Made by a program: the position numbers and the translations under genes. Below, one piece after another: positions 25,388-34,579 of a stretch of DNA of 38,334 nucleotides. The first letter of the stretch is position 1; every line of letters starts with the position of its first letter. This stretch comes from an uncultured Reyranella sp. (GTDB lineage Bacteria; Pseudomonadota; Alphaproteobacteria; Reyranellales; Reyranellaceae), in NCBI GenBank assembly GCA_937919085.1, contig CALFRN010000050.1, positions 1-38,334 on the forward strand, in the 5' to 3' direction. The notes under the pieces were generated by a model, which searched no databases, was not told where the DNA came from, and saw only the letters and a list, made by a program, of their open reading frames with translations.

Positions 25388-26071
25388 ATGAGGCTGTTGT
25401 TCACGGCGACCGTCGGACTTGCAGCGGTCTTTGCCGCCACGGCGTCGGCCCAGCGTGCCGATCGTAAAGTCGATATGCCGATCGTCCGGAATTTCAACTG
25501 GTTTTCGTACGTCGCTGCCGACGACATACGCAGGTCCTGCAGCCCGGGCGGACGCAGCCAGATGCGCCTGGTCTACAACGCTCAGTGGCGCGAGCAGGTG
25601 CGGACCTACGAGATATTCCTGCAGCCCGATGGCACCGCAGGCCTTGCCCTGGGCGTGCTCGGCAAGCGCGGCGTGGTCGCTGATATCACCCTCAACCGGC
25701 CGGCAGACATATTGAGTCCCTGGAACATGATCCGTGGCGAACGGATTCTCGATGCCGGCGAAACCCGCGAGCTCGTCGGGCTGTTCGAGGCCAGCGGGGC
25801 TTTTGGCCCACCGCCAGACGGTCTTCGCCTCCCGGACAACGACTATTGGTGGACAGTCGCATCGTGTCGCGACGGCATCTGGGGCTTTCAAGCCTATCAT
25901 TTCCCGACAGATGCGTTCGCCAACGTGAAGTTCGCGGAAGCGCTCTTCAGGTGGGACAATGTGCCGGTGCCGATCAGCTACCCGCGCAAACTGGAACCGT
26001 CGGAGTTCCGCGGCGGTACTGCCGAACGCTGGATTTTGGTGGTCGGAAAGGATGGACTGCGGCCAAGGTAG
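25388..26071 (+). CDS. Secreted protein of unknown function
   Basis: I do not recognise the family. The protein has 227 residues starting MRLLFTATVGLAAVFAATAS, with a standard signal peptide cleaved after SAQ or TASA (about residue 22). The mature part is mostly soluble, with two cysteines (RRSCSPG, ASCRDG) that could form a disulfide in the periplasm. Aromatic-rich stretches such as NDYWWTVASC and GIWGFQAYHFPTDAF suggest a compact beta-rich domain. GGGAGG lies five bases before the ATG and decides the start; the frame is open upstream to 25220 without signal-like sequence. It is divergent from dacA and lies 63 bases ahead of clpS. Confidence 0.75.
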   Translation: MRLLFTATVGLAAVFAATASAQRADRKVDMPIVRNFNWFSYVAADDIRRSCSPGGRSQMRLVYNAQWREQVRTYEIFLQPDGTAGLALGVLGKRGVVADITLNRPADILSPWNMIRGERILDAGETRELVGLFEASGAFGPPPDGLRLPDNDYWWTVASCRDGIWGFQAYHFPTDAFANVKFAEALFRWDNVPVPISYPRKLEPSEFRGGTAERWILVVGKDGLRPR

Positions 26072-26092
26072 CGTAATCGGCAAGGCTGCCTA

Positions 26093-26098
26093 TATAAT
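26093..26098 (+). promoter_or_regulatory. Candidate -10 element for clpS-clpA
   Basis: A perfect TATAAT lies in the 63-base gap between the secreted-protein gene and clpS. No good -35 is found at 16-18 bases. Transcription would start near 26105, about 30 bases before the ATG at 26135. Confidence 0.35.
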
Positions 26099-26134
26099 TG
26101 GAGGTATTCGCTGGACTGGGGTTTGAACCGAACG

Positions 26135-26557
26135 ATGGATTTTGTGCGTACTGCATGCGATTGGCGCCTTGAGCGCTATCGGCTGGGGGGGCCGAATGAG
26201 CCCCCGGGCGGTCCGCCGCCGCAGCCGCCGCGGCGAGATGACGGGGAGGGGGACGGCAACGATGGCCGCACCGGCGCGCTTACGCTGAGCCGGACGCGGA
26301 CCAAGAAGCCGTCGATGTATAAGGTGCTGATGCTGAATGACGACTACACGCCGATGGAGTTCGTCGTCGACGTCCTGCAGCATATCTTTCAGAAGAATCG
26401 CGAAGAAGCGACGCAGGTGATGTTGCACGTCCATCAGAAGGGCGTCGGCATATGTGGTGTCTATACCTACGAGATCGCTGAAACCAAGGTAACGCAAACA
26501 GTCGACTACGCGCGCAAGAACCAGCATCCTCTCCAGTGCACGTTGGAGAAAGAGTAG
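26135..26557 (+). CDS. clpS: ClpS adaptor (N-recognin) with extended N-terminus
   Basis: Adaptor that delivers N-degron substrates to ClpAP. The core [20 protein letters not shown] binds the N-terminal residue of substrates (the [10 protein letters not shown] pocket is intact). It continues with CHVH-like [24 protein letters not shown]. From ATG 26135 the protein has 140 residues, with about 45 residues before the core that are Gly/Pro/Asp-rich ([20 protein letters not shown]). No in-frame ATG, GTG or TTG lies nearer the core except a GTG at 26144. A TTG at 26123 is another option, and GGAGG at 26100-26104 matches neither well. clpA follows 37 bases downstream, the usual pairing. Confidence 0.93.
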   Translation: MDFVRTACDWRLERYRLGGPNEPPGGPPPQPPRRDDGEGDGNDGRTGALTLSRTRTKKPSMYKVLMLNDDYTPMEFVVDVLQHIFQKNREEATQVMLHVHQKGVGICGVYTYEIAETKVTQTVDYARKNQHPLQCTLEKE

Positions 26558-26594
26558 TTCGAACAGTAGTCCGTTTTTTTGTCGAGGTGGTTCG

Positions 26595-28916
26595 ATGTCC
26601 ATGTTGTCCAAGAACCTCGAGAAGTCCCTTCATCGCGCATTCGGTCTGGCCGGCGAGCGGCGGCACGAATACGCGACGCTGGAGCATCTGCTTCTGGCGA
26701 TGACGGAGGACGAGGATGCGCTGCCGGTCCTCAAGTCCTGCGGGGTCGATGTCGACCGCCTGCGGCACGATCTCGAGACGTTTGTCGATACCCGCCTCAA
26801 GGGAATCGTCACCCAGACTCCGAACGAGCCGTTGCCGACGGCGGGCTTCCAGCGCGTCGTGCAGCGCGCCGCGGTTCATGTCCAGTCGTCGGGGCGCAAC
26901 GAAGTGACCGGTGCCAATGTCCTGGTCGCGCTGTTCTCCGAACGTGACAGCCATGCCGTGTCGTTCCTCGAGAACCAGGGCATGACCCGCCTTGATGCGG
27001 TCGACTACATCAGCCACGGCAAGGCCAAGGTTCCGGGCCGCACGCGTGCCCGGCGTGTCAGCGGCGCCGAGGAAGAAGGTGGTGGCGAGGCTGCGGCCAA
27101 GCAGGGTAACGAGGCACTGGCCGCCTACTGCGTCGATCTCAATCAGAAGGCACGCGACGGCCGGGTCGATCCGCTGATCGGCCGTGAGCACGAGGTCGAG
27201 CGGACCATTCAGGTCCTGTGCCGGCGCACCAAGAACAACCCGCTCTATGTCGGCGAGCCCGGCGTCGGCAAGACTGCGATCGCCGAAGGCCTGGCGCGGA
27301 AGATCGTCGACGGCGAAGTGCCAGAGGTACTGAAAGAGGCGGTCATATATTCGCTCGACATGGGGGCGCTACTGGCGGGAACGCGCTATCGCGGCGATTT
27401 CGAGGAACGTCTGAAGGCGGTTTTGGGCGAACTCAAGAAGAAGCCGAACTCCGTGCTGTTCATCGACGAGATCCATACGATCATCGGCGCCGGCGCCACG
27501 TCGGGTGGCTCGATGGACGCCTCTAACCTGCTGAAGCCGTCGCTGCAGTCGGGTGAACTGCGCTGTATCGGCTCGACAACCTACAAGGAATACCGCAATC
27601 ACTTCGAGAAGGACCGCGCGCTGGTCCGCCGCTTCCAGAAGATCGACGTCGTGGAGCCGTCGATAGGCGACGCCATCGAGATCATGCGGGGCCTGAAGGC
27701 GGTCTACGAAACGCATCACCATGTCGCCTATACCGACGAAGCCATCAAGGCGGCGGTCGAATTGTCGGCGCGTTACATCCATGATCGCAAGTTGCCCGAC
27801 AAGGCGATCGACGTCATCGACGAGGTCGGTGCTGCCCAGATGCTGCGCGCGCCCGATCAGCGAAAGAAGACGATCGAAGTGGCGGACATCGAAGAGACGG
27901 TGGCCAAGATCGCCCGCATACCCCCCAAGAGCGTCTCTAAGGACGACGCCGAACTGCTGCGCAACATCGACCGCGATCTCAAGACCGTGGTGTTCGGCCA
28001 GGATCGGGCCATCGAACATCTCGCTGCCTCGATCAAGCTCGCCCGTGCCGGCTTGCGGTCGCCGGAGAAGCCGATCGGCAGCTATCTGCTGGCCGGGCCG
28101 ACCGGCGTCGGCAAGACCGAAGTGACGCGTCAGCTCGCGCGCCTGCTCGGGCTTGAGCTGATCCGCTTCGACATGTCGGAGTACATGGAACGTCACAGCG
28201 TCTCACGGCTGATCGGCGCACCGCCGGGCTATGTCGGGTTCGACCAGGGAGGCCTGCTGACCGACAAGGTGAACCAGCATCCGCACTGCGTTGTGCTGTT
28301 CGACGAGATCGAGAAGGCCCATCCCGATGTCTTCAATGTACTGCTGCAGGTGATGGACTACGGCAAGCTCACCGACCACAACGGCCGTACCGTCGATTTC
28401 CGCAATGTCATCCTGTGCATGACCACCAATGCGGGGGCTGCCGATATCGCCAGGCCAGCGCTCGGGTTTGGCCGCGAGGCGCGGCACGACGAGGATGACG
28501 AGGCGATCAACCGCATGTTCTCGCCGGAGTTCCGCAACCGTCTCGACGCCACGATCAAGTTCGCGAGTCTCGGCCCGGAGACGATGGGCCACATCGTCGA
28601 CAAGTTCGTGGCCGAGCTCGAGGTCCAGCTTGCCGATCGCAAGGTCTTCATCGAGCTCAGCGACGGCGCTCGCCGGTGGCTGGCCGAGAAGGGCTTCGAC
28701 AAGACCTTCGGTGCCCGGCCGCTTGGCCGCTTCATCCAGGAGCACATCAAGAAACCGCTGGCCGAAGAGGTCCTGTTCGGCAAGCTCTCGACCGGCGGTA
28801 CTGTGCGGGTAAATGTCGACGGGCCGGGCGATGCCGCCAAGCTTGTCTTCGAATTCCTGCCGCCCGAGCGTGACGCGTTGCCGCCGATGAACCAAGAACC
28901 GGTGCTCGCGCAGTAA
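26595..28916 (+). CDS. clpA: ATP-dependent Clp protease ATP-binding subunit ClpA
   Basis: AAA+ unfoldase that feeds proteins into ClpP. The protein has 773 residues. The N-domain (residues 1-140) is the ClpS docking site. First Walker A GEPGVGKT is at 220-227 and Walker B VLFIDEIH at 287-294. Second Walker A GPTGVGKT is at 501-508, with the pore loop GYVGFDQGG and [15 protein letters not shown]. At the ClpP-docking loop, where E. coli has IGL, the sequence reads ALGFGR (622-627). GAGG precedes the ATG. A tiny membrane-protein gene begins inside the stop codon (TAATG). Confidence 0.97.
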   Translation: MSMLSKNLEKSLHRAFGLAGERRHEYATLEHLLLAMTEDEDALPVLKSCGVDVDRLRHDLETFVDTRLKGIVTQTPNEPLPTAGFQRVVQRAAVHVQSSGRNEVTGANVLVALFSERDSHAVSFLENQGMTRLDAVDYISHGKAKVPGRTRARRVSGAEEEGGGEAAAKQGNEALAAYCVDLNQKARDGRVDPLIGREHEVERTIQVLCRRTKNNPLYVGEPGVGKTAIAEGLARKIVDGEVPEVLKEAVIYSLDMGALLAGTRYRGDFEERLKAVLGELKKKPNSVLFIDEIHTIIGAGATSGGSMDASNLLKPSLQSGELRCIGSTTYKEYRNHFEKDRALVRRFQKIDVVEPSIGDAIEIMRGLKAVYETHHHVAYTDEAIKAAVELSARYIHDRKLPDKAIDVIDEVGAAQMLRAPDQRKKTIEVADIEETVAKIARIPPKSVSKDDAELLRNIDRDLKTVVFGQDRAIEHLAASIKLARAGLRSPEKPIGSYLLAGPTGVGKTEVTRQLARLLGLELIRFDMSEYMERHSVSRLIGAPPGYVGFDQGGLLTDKVNQHPHCVVLFDEIEKAHPDVFNVLLQVMDYGKLTDHNGRTVDFRNVILCMTTNAGAADIARPALGFGREARHDEDDEAINRMFSPEFRNRLDATIKFASLGPETMGHIVDKFVAELEVQLADRKVFIELSDGARRWLAEKGFDKTFGARPLGRFIQEHIKKPLAEEVLFGKLSTGGTVRVNVDGPGDAAKLVFEFLPPERDALPPMNQEPVLAQ

Positions 28917-29092
28917 TGGTCCGGCCTCTCTGGCTCGCCTTCCGTGCCGCGGCAATCGCTACCGCGGTGTTCTGGGCACTGCTTACCATCGTCGACAAGT
29001 CGGGATGGCAGATTCCGTATGGCCTAGCGGGGCTTACCGAACCGCTTGTATTCTTCGTCGTGTTCTTCTTCGGCGTGATGATGGCCAAGTAG
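28916..29092 (+). CDS. 58-residue membrane micro-protein, translationally coupled to clpA
   Basis: The start codon ATG (28916-28918) overlaps the clpA stop TAA by one base. The protein starts [20 protein letters not shown] and ends FFFGVMMAK. Two hydrophobic stretches (about 5-25 and 42-56) are linked by TIVDKSGWQIPYGLAGLTEP, so two membrane spans are likely. It stops four bases before the convergent acyltransferase gene. No known family is recognised. The exact stop-start overlap and the complete hydrophobic pattern argue for a real gene; conservation cannot be checked here. Confidence 0.6.
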   Translation: MVRPLWLAFRAAAIATAVFWALLTIVDKSGWQIPYGLAGLTEPLVFFVVFFFGVMMAK

Positions 29093-29096
29093 GCCT

Positions 29097-30275
29097 TCAG
29101 CTCTCGTTGTCTTTCTTAAATGGCGAGTATTGCGCCAGCCCTTCGATTTCCTGCTCGACGGCCAGACGCTCTCGCTTGAGATAGTCGTCGACGGCACTGC
29201 GAAAGGCGGGGTCGGGAATCCAGTGCGCAGAGTAGGTCGGCACCGGGAGATAGCCGCGCTGGATCTTGTGGTCCCCCTGGGCGCCGGCTTCGACCCGCTG
29301 CAGGCCATGGGCGATGGCGTAGTCGATGGCCTGATAGTAGCAGGCCTCGAAATGCAGGAAGGCGTGGCTCTCCAGGCAGCCCCAGTAGCGGCCATAGAGT
29401 GTGTCGTCGCCGCGGAGATTGAGTGCACCGCCGACCGGCCGGCCATCCGCTTCGGCCGTCACCAGGACGACCTTGTCGGCCATGGTTGCACCGAGAATGT
29501 CGAAGAACGTCCGTGTCAGGTACGGGGTGCCCCACTTGCGTCCGCCGGTATCCATGTAGAAGGCGAAGAAGGCGTCCCAATGCTCGGGCGTGATTTCGGG
29601 GCCGCTGAGTGCCTTCACCGTCAAGCCCTCGCGCCGGACCGCTTCGCGTTCCTTGCGGATCGCCTTGCGCTTGCGTGAAGACAGCGCGCCCAGAAAATCA
29701 TCGAAGCTTCGGTAGCCTTCATTGCGCCAGTGAAACTGTTGCCCCAACCGCATTAGCCAGCCGCGAGCCCCGAAGCGCTTCCACTCGGCTTCGGTACAGA
29801 AGGTGACGTGGACGGAACTGATGCCGTTGTCTCCCGCGATCTTGGCCAGCATGTCGATCATCGCGTCGCATACGCCGTCAGCCAGCGGGCCCGGCCGGGC
29901 GAATAGGCGGGGCCCGGGAACCGGCGTGAAGGGAATCGCGACCTGAAGCTTGGGGTAATAGCGGCCGCCGGCGCGTTCGAAGGCCTGCGCCCAGCCATGG
30001 TCGAAGACATACTCGCCCTGGGAGTGCCCCTTCACATAGAGCGGTGTCGCGCCCAGCAGCAGGCCCTCGGGGCTTTCAGCCAGTAGATACTGCGGCTGCC
30101 AGCCGGTGCGCCGTCCGACCGACTTCGAATCCTCCAGCGCTTTCAGGAACCGGTAACTCAGGAACGGGTTGCCCCCCGATCCGGGAGCGAGCGCACATGC
30201 GTCCCACTGGGCAGGATCGACCGCACCAAGTGTGTCGACGACGCGGAGACCGAGCGTCGGGGTGTCATCTGGCAT
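29097..30275 (-). CDS. Predicted N-acyltransferase (COG3146/DUF482, FemAB/GNAT-like)
   Basis: The protein has 392 residues, the usual length of this family. Recognisable segments are GNPFLSYRFLKALEDSKSVG near residue 35, the HSQGEYVFDHGWA motif and the YYPKLQVAIPFTPVPGPRLF stretch. Further on are SSRKRKAIRKEREAV, FYMDTGGRKWGTPYLTR and the GNAT-like end TYSAHWIPDPAFR. Members are predicted to transfer acyl or aminoacyl groups, but substrates are not established. The frame is open much further upstream across the pump gene, but that part is out-of-frame shadow; the ATG at 30273-30275 starts MPDDTPTLGLRVVD. It lies 53 bases after the pump gene on the same strand and might be co-transcribed. Confidence 0.85.
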   Translation of the reverse strand: MPDDTPTLGLRVVDTLGAVDPAQWDACALAPGSGGNPFLSYRFLKALEDSKSVGRRTGWQPQYLLAESPEGLLLGATPLYVKGHSQGEYVFDHGWAQAFERAGGRYYPKLQVAIPFTPVPGPRLFARPGPLADGVCDAMIDMLAKIAGDNGISSVHVTFCTEAEWKRFGARGWLMRLGQQFHWRNEGYRSFDDFLGALSSRKRKAIRKEREAVRREGLTVKALSGPEITPEHWDAFFAFYMDTGGRKWGTPYLTRTFFDILGATMADKVVLVTAEADGRPVGGALNLRGDDTLYGRYWGCLESHAFLHFEACYYQAIDYAIAHGLQRVEAGAQGDHKIQRGYLPVPTYSAHWIPDPAFRSAVDDYLKRERLAVEQEIEGLAQYSPFKKDNES

Positions 30276-30328
30276 ATCTGCAGCATAGCGCGATTCGTGC
30301 CAGGACGATCTGAAATCGGAGCCGGGGG

Positions 30329-33300
30329 CTACTCCGCCGGCTTGTGCAGCCGCGCCAGATCGTCGGCCGACCGGCTGAACCGCTTGCGGCTCCAGGCACT
30401 GATACGGTCGATATAGACCAGAACGACCGGCACGACGACGAGAGTGAGCAGCGTCGAACTGATCAGGCCGCCGATCACCGCATGGGCCATCGGCGCACGC
30501 TGGCTGGCGCCTTCTCCCAGCCCCAGTGCCAGCGGCATCATGCCGAAAATCATGGCGAGCGTGGTCATCAGGATCGGTCGGAGTCGGATCGTGCCGGCCT
30601 CGAGCAAGGCCTCGTTCACAGGCGTGCCGCGCGCACGGGACTGGTTGAAGAAATCCACCAGCAGGATGGCATTCTTGGTGACGAGGCCCATCAGCATGAT
30701 GAAGCCGATGGCACTGAAGATGTTGAGCGTCGTGCCGGCGACCAGCAATCCCAAGAATACGCCGATCAGCGACATCGGCAAGGCCATCATGATGGCGACC
30801 GGCTGCAGGAAACTGCCGAACTGCGACGCGAGGATCAGGTAGATCAGGATCACGGCCAGCAGCAGCGCCTGACCGGCGTAGGCAGCGCTTTCCGCCATGT
30901 CCTTGGTCGAGCCGCCGAAGACGAAACGATAGCCGGGAGGCAGTTTGGTATCGGCCAGGATCCCTTGCAGGTCGCTGCTGACCTCGCCGGTCGACCGCCC
31001 CGACACATTCGCGGTAATCTGTACCTCGCGATTGAGATCGCGGCGGTTGATCTGGGAAGCGCCGACGTCGTCGATGATGTCGGCGATCTGGGCGATATGG
31101 ACCATGCGCGGCAGGCCGTTCGCCTCGGTGCCGGCAGTGAACCAGATGCGCTGCAGGTCGGCCACGCCAGTGCGATCGTCGGTCGGCAGCCGGACCATGA
31201 CGGTGTAGTTCTCGCCATCGGGCGCCCGCCACAGACTGGTCTCGTCGCCGGCGAAAAGGGGCCTCAGGGATTGCGCCACCTGGGCAGAGCCGAGGCCGAG
31301 ATCGGATGCCGCGTCGCGCCGCAGCCGCACAGAAAGGATCGGCTTTGCGGCCTTCAGGTTGCGGTCGAGGTCGACAAGGCCGGGAATGCCGGCGGCTTGA
31401 TGCATCACTTTCTGGGACAGCGTGTCGAGGACCGCGGTGTCGGGCCCCTGCAGGGACAGCTGCAGCTGCTTCTGCACGCCACCGCCAGGACCTCCCGGGA
31501 TATTGATCGATGTCAGGATGCCGGGTATTTGCGCCAGACGGTCCCGGATCGGCTGGGCGAGCTGTTCGGGTGAGCGCTTGCGCTGATCGATCGGCTTCAG
31601 GCGAAGATAGAGGCTGGCCTGATTCTTTCCGTTGGCGTAGCCGGTGTTGACCGTGCCGTAAGTGTAGCCGACTTCCGGCAACTCACGTACTGCGGTGTCG
31701 ACCTGGTTGAGCTTGGCCGCGGTATACTCAAGCGAGGAGCCAACCGGCGTCTCGATACTGACGATCTGTTCGCCGAGATCGGCTTGCGGCACGAATTCGA
31801 AGCCGATGTATTTCGGCAGCGCGAAGCTCCCTACGAAGGTGCCGAGCGCGATCAGCAGGGTGAGCTTGGGCCAGCGTAGCGACCAGCCGAGAACCGCCCG
31901 ATAGACACGGCTGGCATGGTCCTGGGCGGTATTCACGATGCGCGCGAACCGTCCAGTGCCGTGCGCCTGCGGGTCGTACCAGATGCTCGACAGCATCGGG
32001 TCGAGGGTGAAGGACACGAACAGCGAGATCAGCACGGCCGCCGACACCATGACGCCGAACTGGAAGAAGAAGCGGCCGATGATGCCGCCCATGAAGGCGA
32101 CCGGCAGGAATACGGCGACGATGCAGAAGGTGGTGGCCAGCACCGCCAGCCCGATTTCGTTGGTGCCGTCGATCGCCGCCTGACGATGGCTCTTGCCGAA
32201 ACCGATGTGGCGCATGATGTTCTCGCGCACCACGATCGCGTCGTCGATCAGGATGCCGATGGCGAGGCTGAGCGCCATCAGCGTGAGCACATTGAGCGTA
32301 AACCCGAATGCCGCCATCACCATGAAGGCGCCGAAGACCGAAATGGGAAGCGCCAGCCCCGTGATCACCGTGCTGCGCCACGAATGCAGGAACAGGAACA
32401 CGATGGCGATGGTGAGGAGACCACCCTCGATCATGGTCTGCTGGACGTTGTTGACCGAGTTCTGAATACCGCGCGAGCTATCGCGGACGATCTCGAGCTT
32501 TACATCAGGCGGGAGCGAGGACTGCAGGTCGGCGATTGCCCTGCGCACGCCCCGCGCAACCTCGATGGTATTGGAACCCTGGGTCTTGACCACGTCGATC
32601 GCCAGCGCTCGCACGCCGTTCAGCGTTGCGACGTTTTCGAACTCCTGCTGGCCGTCGACCACGGTCGCCACCTGGCGCAGATAGACCGGCGCCAGACCGC
32701 GCCGGGCTACGATCAGGTCGGCGAAATGGCCCGGTTCCGCGACACGGCCGGTAACCTCGATGATGCGGTCGTCGTTGCCGCGGGCGACGTTGCCGGCGGG
32801 GAAATTCTGGTTCTCGTCCCGGATGGCCCGCATGATGTCGTTGACGCCGACGCGCAGCGAATGCATTCGCCCGGGATCGAGCTCGATATTGATCTGGCGT
32901 TTGACGCCACCGGCAATGGTCGCGCGGCCGACGTCACGCACGGTCTGCAATCGCTTGATGATGAGCTGGTCTGCCAGCGTCGTCAGATCGCGCACCGAGC
33001 GGATATCGGAGCGGACGGCGATCGAAACGATGGGCTGGTCGTCCGGATTGAAGCGCTGGATCAGGGGTTCCTTGATCTCGGACTTGAATGCGGCACGGAC
33101 CTGCTGGACCTTCTCGCGGACGTCCTGCAGGGCGACCGGCGATTGGACCGATAGCTCGAACTCGGCGATTACGATGGAGCGGCCCTCGAACGAGCGCGAC
33201 GTCAGCGTCTTGATGCCGGCAATCGCATTGACGGCTTCCTCGATCTTGCGGCTGATCTCGCTTTCCACCGTCTCCGGCGAGGCTCCGGGATAGTCGGTGG

Positions 33301-33442
33301 TAACCACGACGATGGGGAAGTCGACATTTGGGAACTGGTCGATGCCGAGCTGACGGTAGGAGAACAATCCCATTACCAGCAACGCCACCATCATCATGGT
33401 AGCGAAAACTGGATTGTCGACCGCGATCTTGGTGAGTTTCAT
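30329..33442 (-). CDS. RND multidrug efflux pump, inner-membrane subunit (HAE1/AcrB superfamily)
   Basis: Proton-driven pump that expels drugs or other compounds through a tripartite complex. The protein has 1037 residues with 12 expected membrane helices and two large periplasmic loops. The first helix follows MKLTKIAVDNPVFATMMMVA; the porter region begins FPNVDFPIVVVTT. The proton-relay aspartates in helix 4 are at 400-401 (GILIDDAIVVREN). The GxFGxxPLALGLGEGA motif is seen near the C-terminus (MIFGMMPLALGLGEGASQRAP). It most resembles MdtB/MdtC/MexF-like pumps by eye; the substrate is unknown. The adaptor gene ends nine bases upstream. No outer-membrane factor gene is present. Confidence 0.93.
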   Translation of the reverse strand: MKLTKIAVDNPVFATMMMVALLVMGLFSYRQLGIDQFPNVDFPIVVVTTDYPGASPETVESEISRKIEEAVNAIAGIKTLTSRSFEGRSIVIAEFELSVQSPVALQDVREKVQQVRAAFKSEIKEPLIQRFNPDDQPIVSIAVRSDIRSVRDLTTLADQLIIKRLQTVRDVGRATIAGGVKRQINIELDPGRMHSLRVGVNDIMRAIRDENQNFPAGNVARGNDDRIIEVTGRVAEPGHFADLIVARRGLAPVYLRQVATVVDGQQEFENVATLNGVRALAIDVVKTQGSNTIEVARGVRRAIADLQSSLPPDVKLEIVRDSSRGIQNSVNNVQQTMIEGGLLTIAIVFLFLHSWRSTVITGLALPISVFGAFMVMAAFGFTLNVLTLMALSLAIGILIDDAIVVRENIMRHIGFGKSHRQAAIDGTNEIGLAVLATTFCIVAVFLPVAFMGGIIGRFFFQFGVMVSAAVLISLFVSFTLDPMLSSIWYDPQAHGTGRFARIVNTAQDHASRVYRAVLGWSLRWPKLTLLIALGTFVGSFALPKYIGFEFVPQADLGEQIVSIETPVGSSLEYTAAKLNQVDTAVRELPEVGYTYGTVNTGYANGKNQASLYLRLKPIDQRKRSPEQLAQPIRDRLAQIPGILTSINIPGGPGGGVQKQLQLSLQGPDTAVLDTLSQKVMHQAAGIPGLVDLDRNLKAAKPILSVRLRRDAASDLGLGSAQVAQSLRPLFAGDETSLWRAPDGENYTVMVRLPTDDRTGVADLQRIWFTAGTEANGLPRMVHIAQIADIIDDVGASQINRRDLNREVQITANVSGRSTGEVSSDLQGILADTKLPPGYRFVFGGSTKDMAESAAYAGQALLLAVILIYLILASQFGSFLQPVAIMMALPMSLIGVFLGLLVAGTTLNIFSAIGFIMLMGLVTKNAILLVDFFNQSRARGTPVNEALLEAGTIRLRPILMTTLAMIFGMMPLALGLGEGASQRAPMAHAVIGGLISSTLLTLVVVPVVLVYIDRISAWSRKRFSRSADDLARLHKPAE

Positions 33443-33451
33443 CGCTGCGTC

Positions 33452-34579
33452 TTACTTTACTTCGACGATTTTCACTCGTTGCCCGGCGCGCAGGCCAGGC
33501 AAGGTCGCCGACACGATCCGCATGCCGGATTCGAGGCCTTTAACCTCGACCAGTTCGCCTCGAGACCATGTGCGAACGGCGCCGACCGGCTTGCGCACCA
33601 GGATTCCGTTCTCGATGGCCAGTATGTAATCGCCCTGATCGTCCTTGCGCATTGCCGATGCCGGCACGGCGAGCGCATGGTCCTTTTCCTTGACGTTGAC
33701 CCCGCCCGTGGCGAACAAGCCGCCACGCAGGCTTTCATGGCGGTCGAGAATTTCGACGAAGACAAGGATGGAGCGCGAACCGGGCAGCGCCGTCGGGCTG
33801 ATGCGGGTAATGCGGCCGTCGAAGACCTTGTCGCCGAATCCCTCGAGGGTGAGGGTGGCGACCTGCCCTGTGCGCATGCGGACGACGTCAGCGGCGGGCA
33901 TCTGGGCCGCGACTTCGACGTGGCTGGTATCGAGCAGGGTCAGGATCTTGCCGTCGATCGGCAGCGATTCGCCCTGGTTGGCGATACGCTCGCCGACCAC
34001 GCCGTCGAACGGCGCGCGAACGACGGCATCCCCCAGGTTCTTTTCGGCAATTTCGAGCTGCGCCTCGGCAACGGCCACCATCGAGTTCTTGTTTTCGGCG
34101 GCGGCCCGGGCCTGGTCGGCGCTAGACCGGGAGACGATGTTCCGATCGACCAGTGCTTCCTTGTTGGCCCGATCGCGTGCCGTCCAGCGAGCATCGGCGC
34201 GCGCGGCGTCGACCGTGGATTTGCGCTCGTCGACCCTGGCCTGCAGCTCACGGGTTTCGAATTGAGCCAGGACCTGGCCTTCCTTCACCCGGTCGCCTTC
34301 GCGGACCATCACGTCGGCGAGGCGGCCGGCAACGCGCGCCTTGACGATGGTCTGTTCTATTGGCTGCGTGGCGCCGGTGAAACGGATGGTATCGACCAGT
34401 CCGCGCGGTTCGATCGTATGCAGCTCGGCGGGAATGAGTTCGAGGGTGCGCTCGGTCGCCGTGGCGCTGCTGGAGGTCGGCGATTGCGGCGCGGTGCCTG
34501 TTCTCCAGGCGAAGGCGCCGCCCGCGATGACGACGACGACGGCGATTGCACCGATCAGTATCTTGCGGTTGGTTGTCAT
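33452..34579 (-). CDS. RND efflux periplasmic adaptor (membrane fusion protein)
   Basis: Periplasmic adaptor linking the RND pump to an outer-membrane channel. The protein has 375 residues. One N-terminal membrane anchor (8-25) is followed by the beta-barrel/lipoyl region (VKARVAGRLADVMVREGDRVKEGQVLAQFET). A short coiled-coil hairpin rich in Ala/Arg/Glu, the second lipoyl half (APFDGVVGERIANQGE) and a C-terminal membrane-proximal domain come after. No lipobox cysteine is visible. The ATG overlaps the tetR stop by four bases and the pump follows after nine bases, so the three genes form one operon. Confidence 0.92.
   Translation of the reverse strand: MTTNRKILIGAIAVVVVIAGGAFAWRTGTAPQSPTSSSATATERTLELIPAELHTIEPRGLVDTIRFTGATQPIEQTIVKARVAGRLADVMVREGDRVKEGQVLAQFETRELQARVDERKSTVDAARADARWTARDRANKEALVDRNIVSRSSADQARAAAENKNSMVAVAEAQLEIAEKNLGDAVVRAPFDGVVGERIANQGESLPIDGKILTLLDTSHVEVAAQMPAADVVRMRTGQVATLTLEGFGDKVFDGRITRISPTALPGSRSILVFVEILDRHESLRGGLFATGGVNVKEKDHALAVPASAMRKDDQGDYILAIENGILVRKPVGAVRTWSRGELVEVKGLESGMRIVSATLPGLRAGQRVKIVEVK

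Noticed and set aside
26100-26160. tRNA-like T-arm (GGGGTTTGAACC) ahead of clpS
   Set aside because: No matching five-pair T-stem, no acceptor or anticodon arm, and only 63 bases between genes.
30276-31232. Upstream extension of the acyltransferase frame by over 300 codons
   Set aside because: This part overlaps the RND pump on the same strand in another frame and has no acyltransferase similarity; the family start MPDDTPTLG is at 30275.
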